NCBI GenBank assembly: GCA_002372875.1
Contig: DFJD01000084.1
Coordinates: forward strand, 1 to 7,621
Origin: Clostridiales bacterium UBA3680
GTDB lineage: Bacteria; Bacillota; Clostridia; Lachnospirales; CAG-274
Direction of reading: 5' to 3'
DNA: 7,621 bases
Positions 7,370-7,621 of the stretch are shown here, one piece after another. Position 1 is the first letter of the stretch, and each line of letters starts with the position of its first letter. The notes beneath the pieces are model-generated. The model made no database searches and was not told where the DNA came from. It was given only the letters and a program-made list of their open reading frames with translations. Made by a program: the position numbers and the translations under genes.

Positions 7370-7380
7370 ATCGGCGTTTT
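7358..7380 (+). terminator. Intrinsic terminator overlapping the stop codon of the DUF5662 gene
   Basis: GCCGAT (7361-7366) pairs with ATCGGC (7370-7375). The stem extends by a T-G wobble and two A-T pairs outward (7358-7360 with 7376-7378). The three-base loop, TAA, is the stop codon of the last gene. A short T-run (7377-7380) follows and is broken by CGG, so termination may be partial. Confidence 0.6.
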
Positions 7381-7424
7381 CGGAACTATGCCGTAAACTT
7401 GTTCCTCTTTATGTACGGAGCACC

Positions 7425-7454
7425 TTACAAGCAATAAAAAAGCACAATTATAAT
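7425..7454 (+). promoter_or_regulatory. Possible sigma-A-type promoter between the two terminators
   Basis: A perfect -10 hexamer TATAAT is at 7449-7454. A weak -35-like TTACAA lies at 7425-7430 with an 18-base spacer. AT-rich DNA makes such a match by chance fairly often. If real, transcription would start near 7461 and stop at the terminator at 7476-7518, giving an RNA of about 58 bases. No ORF of useful size lies in this stretch. Confidence 0.3.
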
Positions 7455-7475
7455 AGCGGCACCGATACAGAAGTC

Positions 7476-7518
7476 AAAGCCATAGTATTTCCGATGTAAG
7501 GTCGGACTATGGCTTTTT
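7476..7518 (+). terminator. Strong intrinsic terminator
   Basis: AAAGCCATAGT (7476-7486) pairs perfectly over 11 bp with ACTATGGCTTT (7506-7516). An inner stem CCGA (7491-7494) with TCGG (7502-7505) stacks on it, leaving a four-base bulge (7487-7490). The run TTTTT (7514-7518) follows on the + strand. It probably catches read-through from the operon or ends a short RNA from the possible promoter just upstream. The minus-strand side has only three T residues, so it is mainly a + strand terminator. Confidence 0.8.
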
Positions 7519-7564
7519 GTAAATAAAAATCTATTGCTTTATAAGCCTTTTCGATATTAAGCTT

Positions 7565-7589
7565 TTAGGGAAGCACTGATTAATTAATC
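7565..7589. repeat. Right copy of the 25-bp inverted repeat flanking the operon
   Basis: This copy is the inverse of bases 1-25 with a single mismatch. It reads TTAGGGAAGCACT followed by the palindrome GATTAATTAATC, which here extends to a 14-bp palindrome (7577-7590). The TTAGGG end again faces the operon. The 32 bases to its right (7590-7621) hold no recognisable gene. Confidence 0.75.
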
Positions 7590-7621
7590 ATTCGCATACT
7601 GTGTCAAAGCCCATGTTTGTA

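Noticed and set aside
7578..7607. TTGACA on the minus strand (7607 to 7602) as a promoter reading out of the right repeat
   Set aside because: The -10 at 17-base spacing is ATTAAT, inside the repeat palindrome and only a 4/6 match. No minus-strand gene follows.
7472..7610. Shared 9-mer GTCAAAGCC at 7473-7481 and 7603-7611
   Set aside because: The match is short and the sequences next to it diverge, so chance is the simplest explanation.
1..7621. CRISPR array, tRNA, rRNA or phage module
   Set aside because: There are no regularly spaced direct repeats, cloverleaf-like segments, integrase or structural phage genes. Coding is nearly continuous from 67 to 7369.

Overview
The window looks like a low-GC Gram-positive chromosome, most likely Clostridia (Oscillospiraceae/Ruminococcaceae-type). 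This is inferred from the AT-rich composition, purine-rich Shine-Dalgarno (SD) sequences, frequent TTG starts, and the pairing of a ZapA-domain gene with a U32 'peptidase' carrying a DUF3656-type middle region, which is typical of Clostridia. No ribosomal or marker gene is present, so the genus cannot be named.

All genes are on the + strand and are packed as one apparent operon from 67 to 7369. The order is: (1) a ZapA-type FtsZ-ring protein with an unusually long coiled-coil tail; (2) a U32-family protein related to the RlhA/TrhP RNA hydroxylation proteins; (3) an FtsW/RodA/SpoVE (SEDS) glycan polymerase; (4) a class B-like penicillin-binding transpeptidase of the short PbpA type; (5) a small ICMT/PEMT-family membrane methyltransferase; (6) a soluble DUF5662 protein of unknown function. 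Consecutive genes overlap by 20, 17 or 4 bases or abut with no gap, so translation is probably coupled throughout. Genes 3 and 4 form a classical polymerase/transpeptidase pair. With ZapA at the head, the operon reads as a cell-division or cell-wall synthesis unit with an RNA-modification gene and two poorly understood genes attached.

Upstream, 1-66 holds an inverted-repeat copy and a hairpin that overlaps the zapA SD sequence. Downstream, 7358-7380 is a hairpin-plus-T terminator whose loop is the stop codon of the last gene. A possible promoter follows at 7425-7454, then a stronger intrinsic terminator at 7476-7518. The partner inverted-repeat copy lies at 7565-7589. The two 25-bp copies (24/25 identical) bracket the whole operon.

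I do not see a clearly new defence or mobile system. The most interesting points are the repeat pair flanking the operon, the extended ZapA, the consistent attachment of the methyltransferase and DUF5662 genes to a cell-wall operon, and the possible small transcript between the two terminators.
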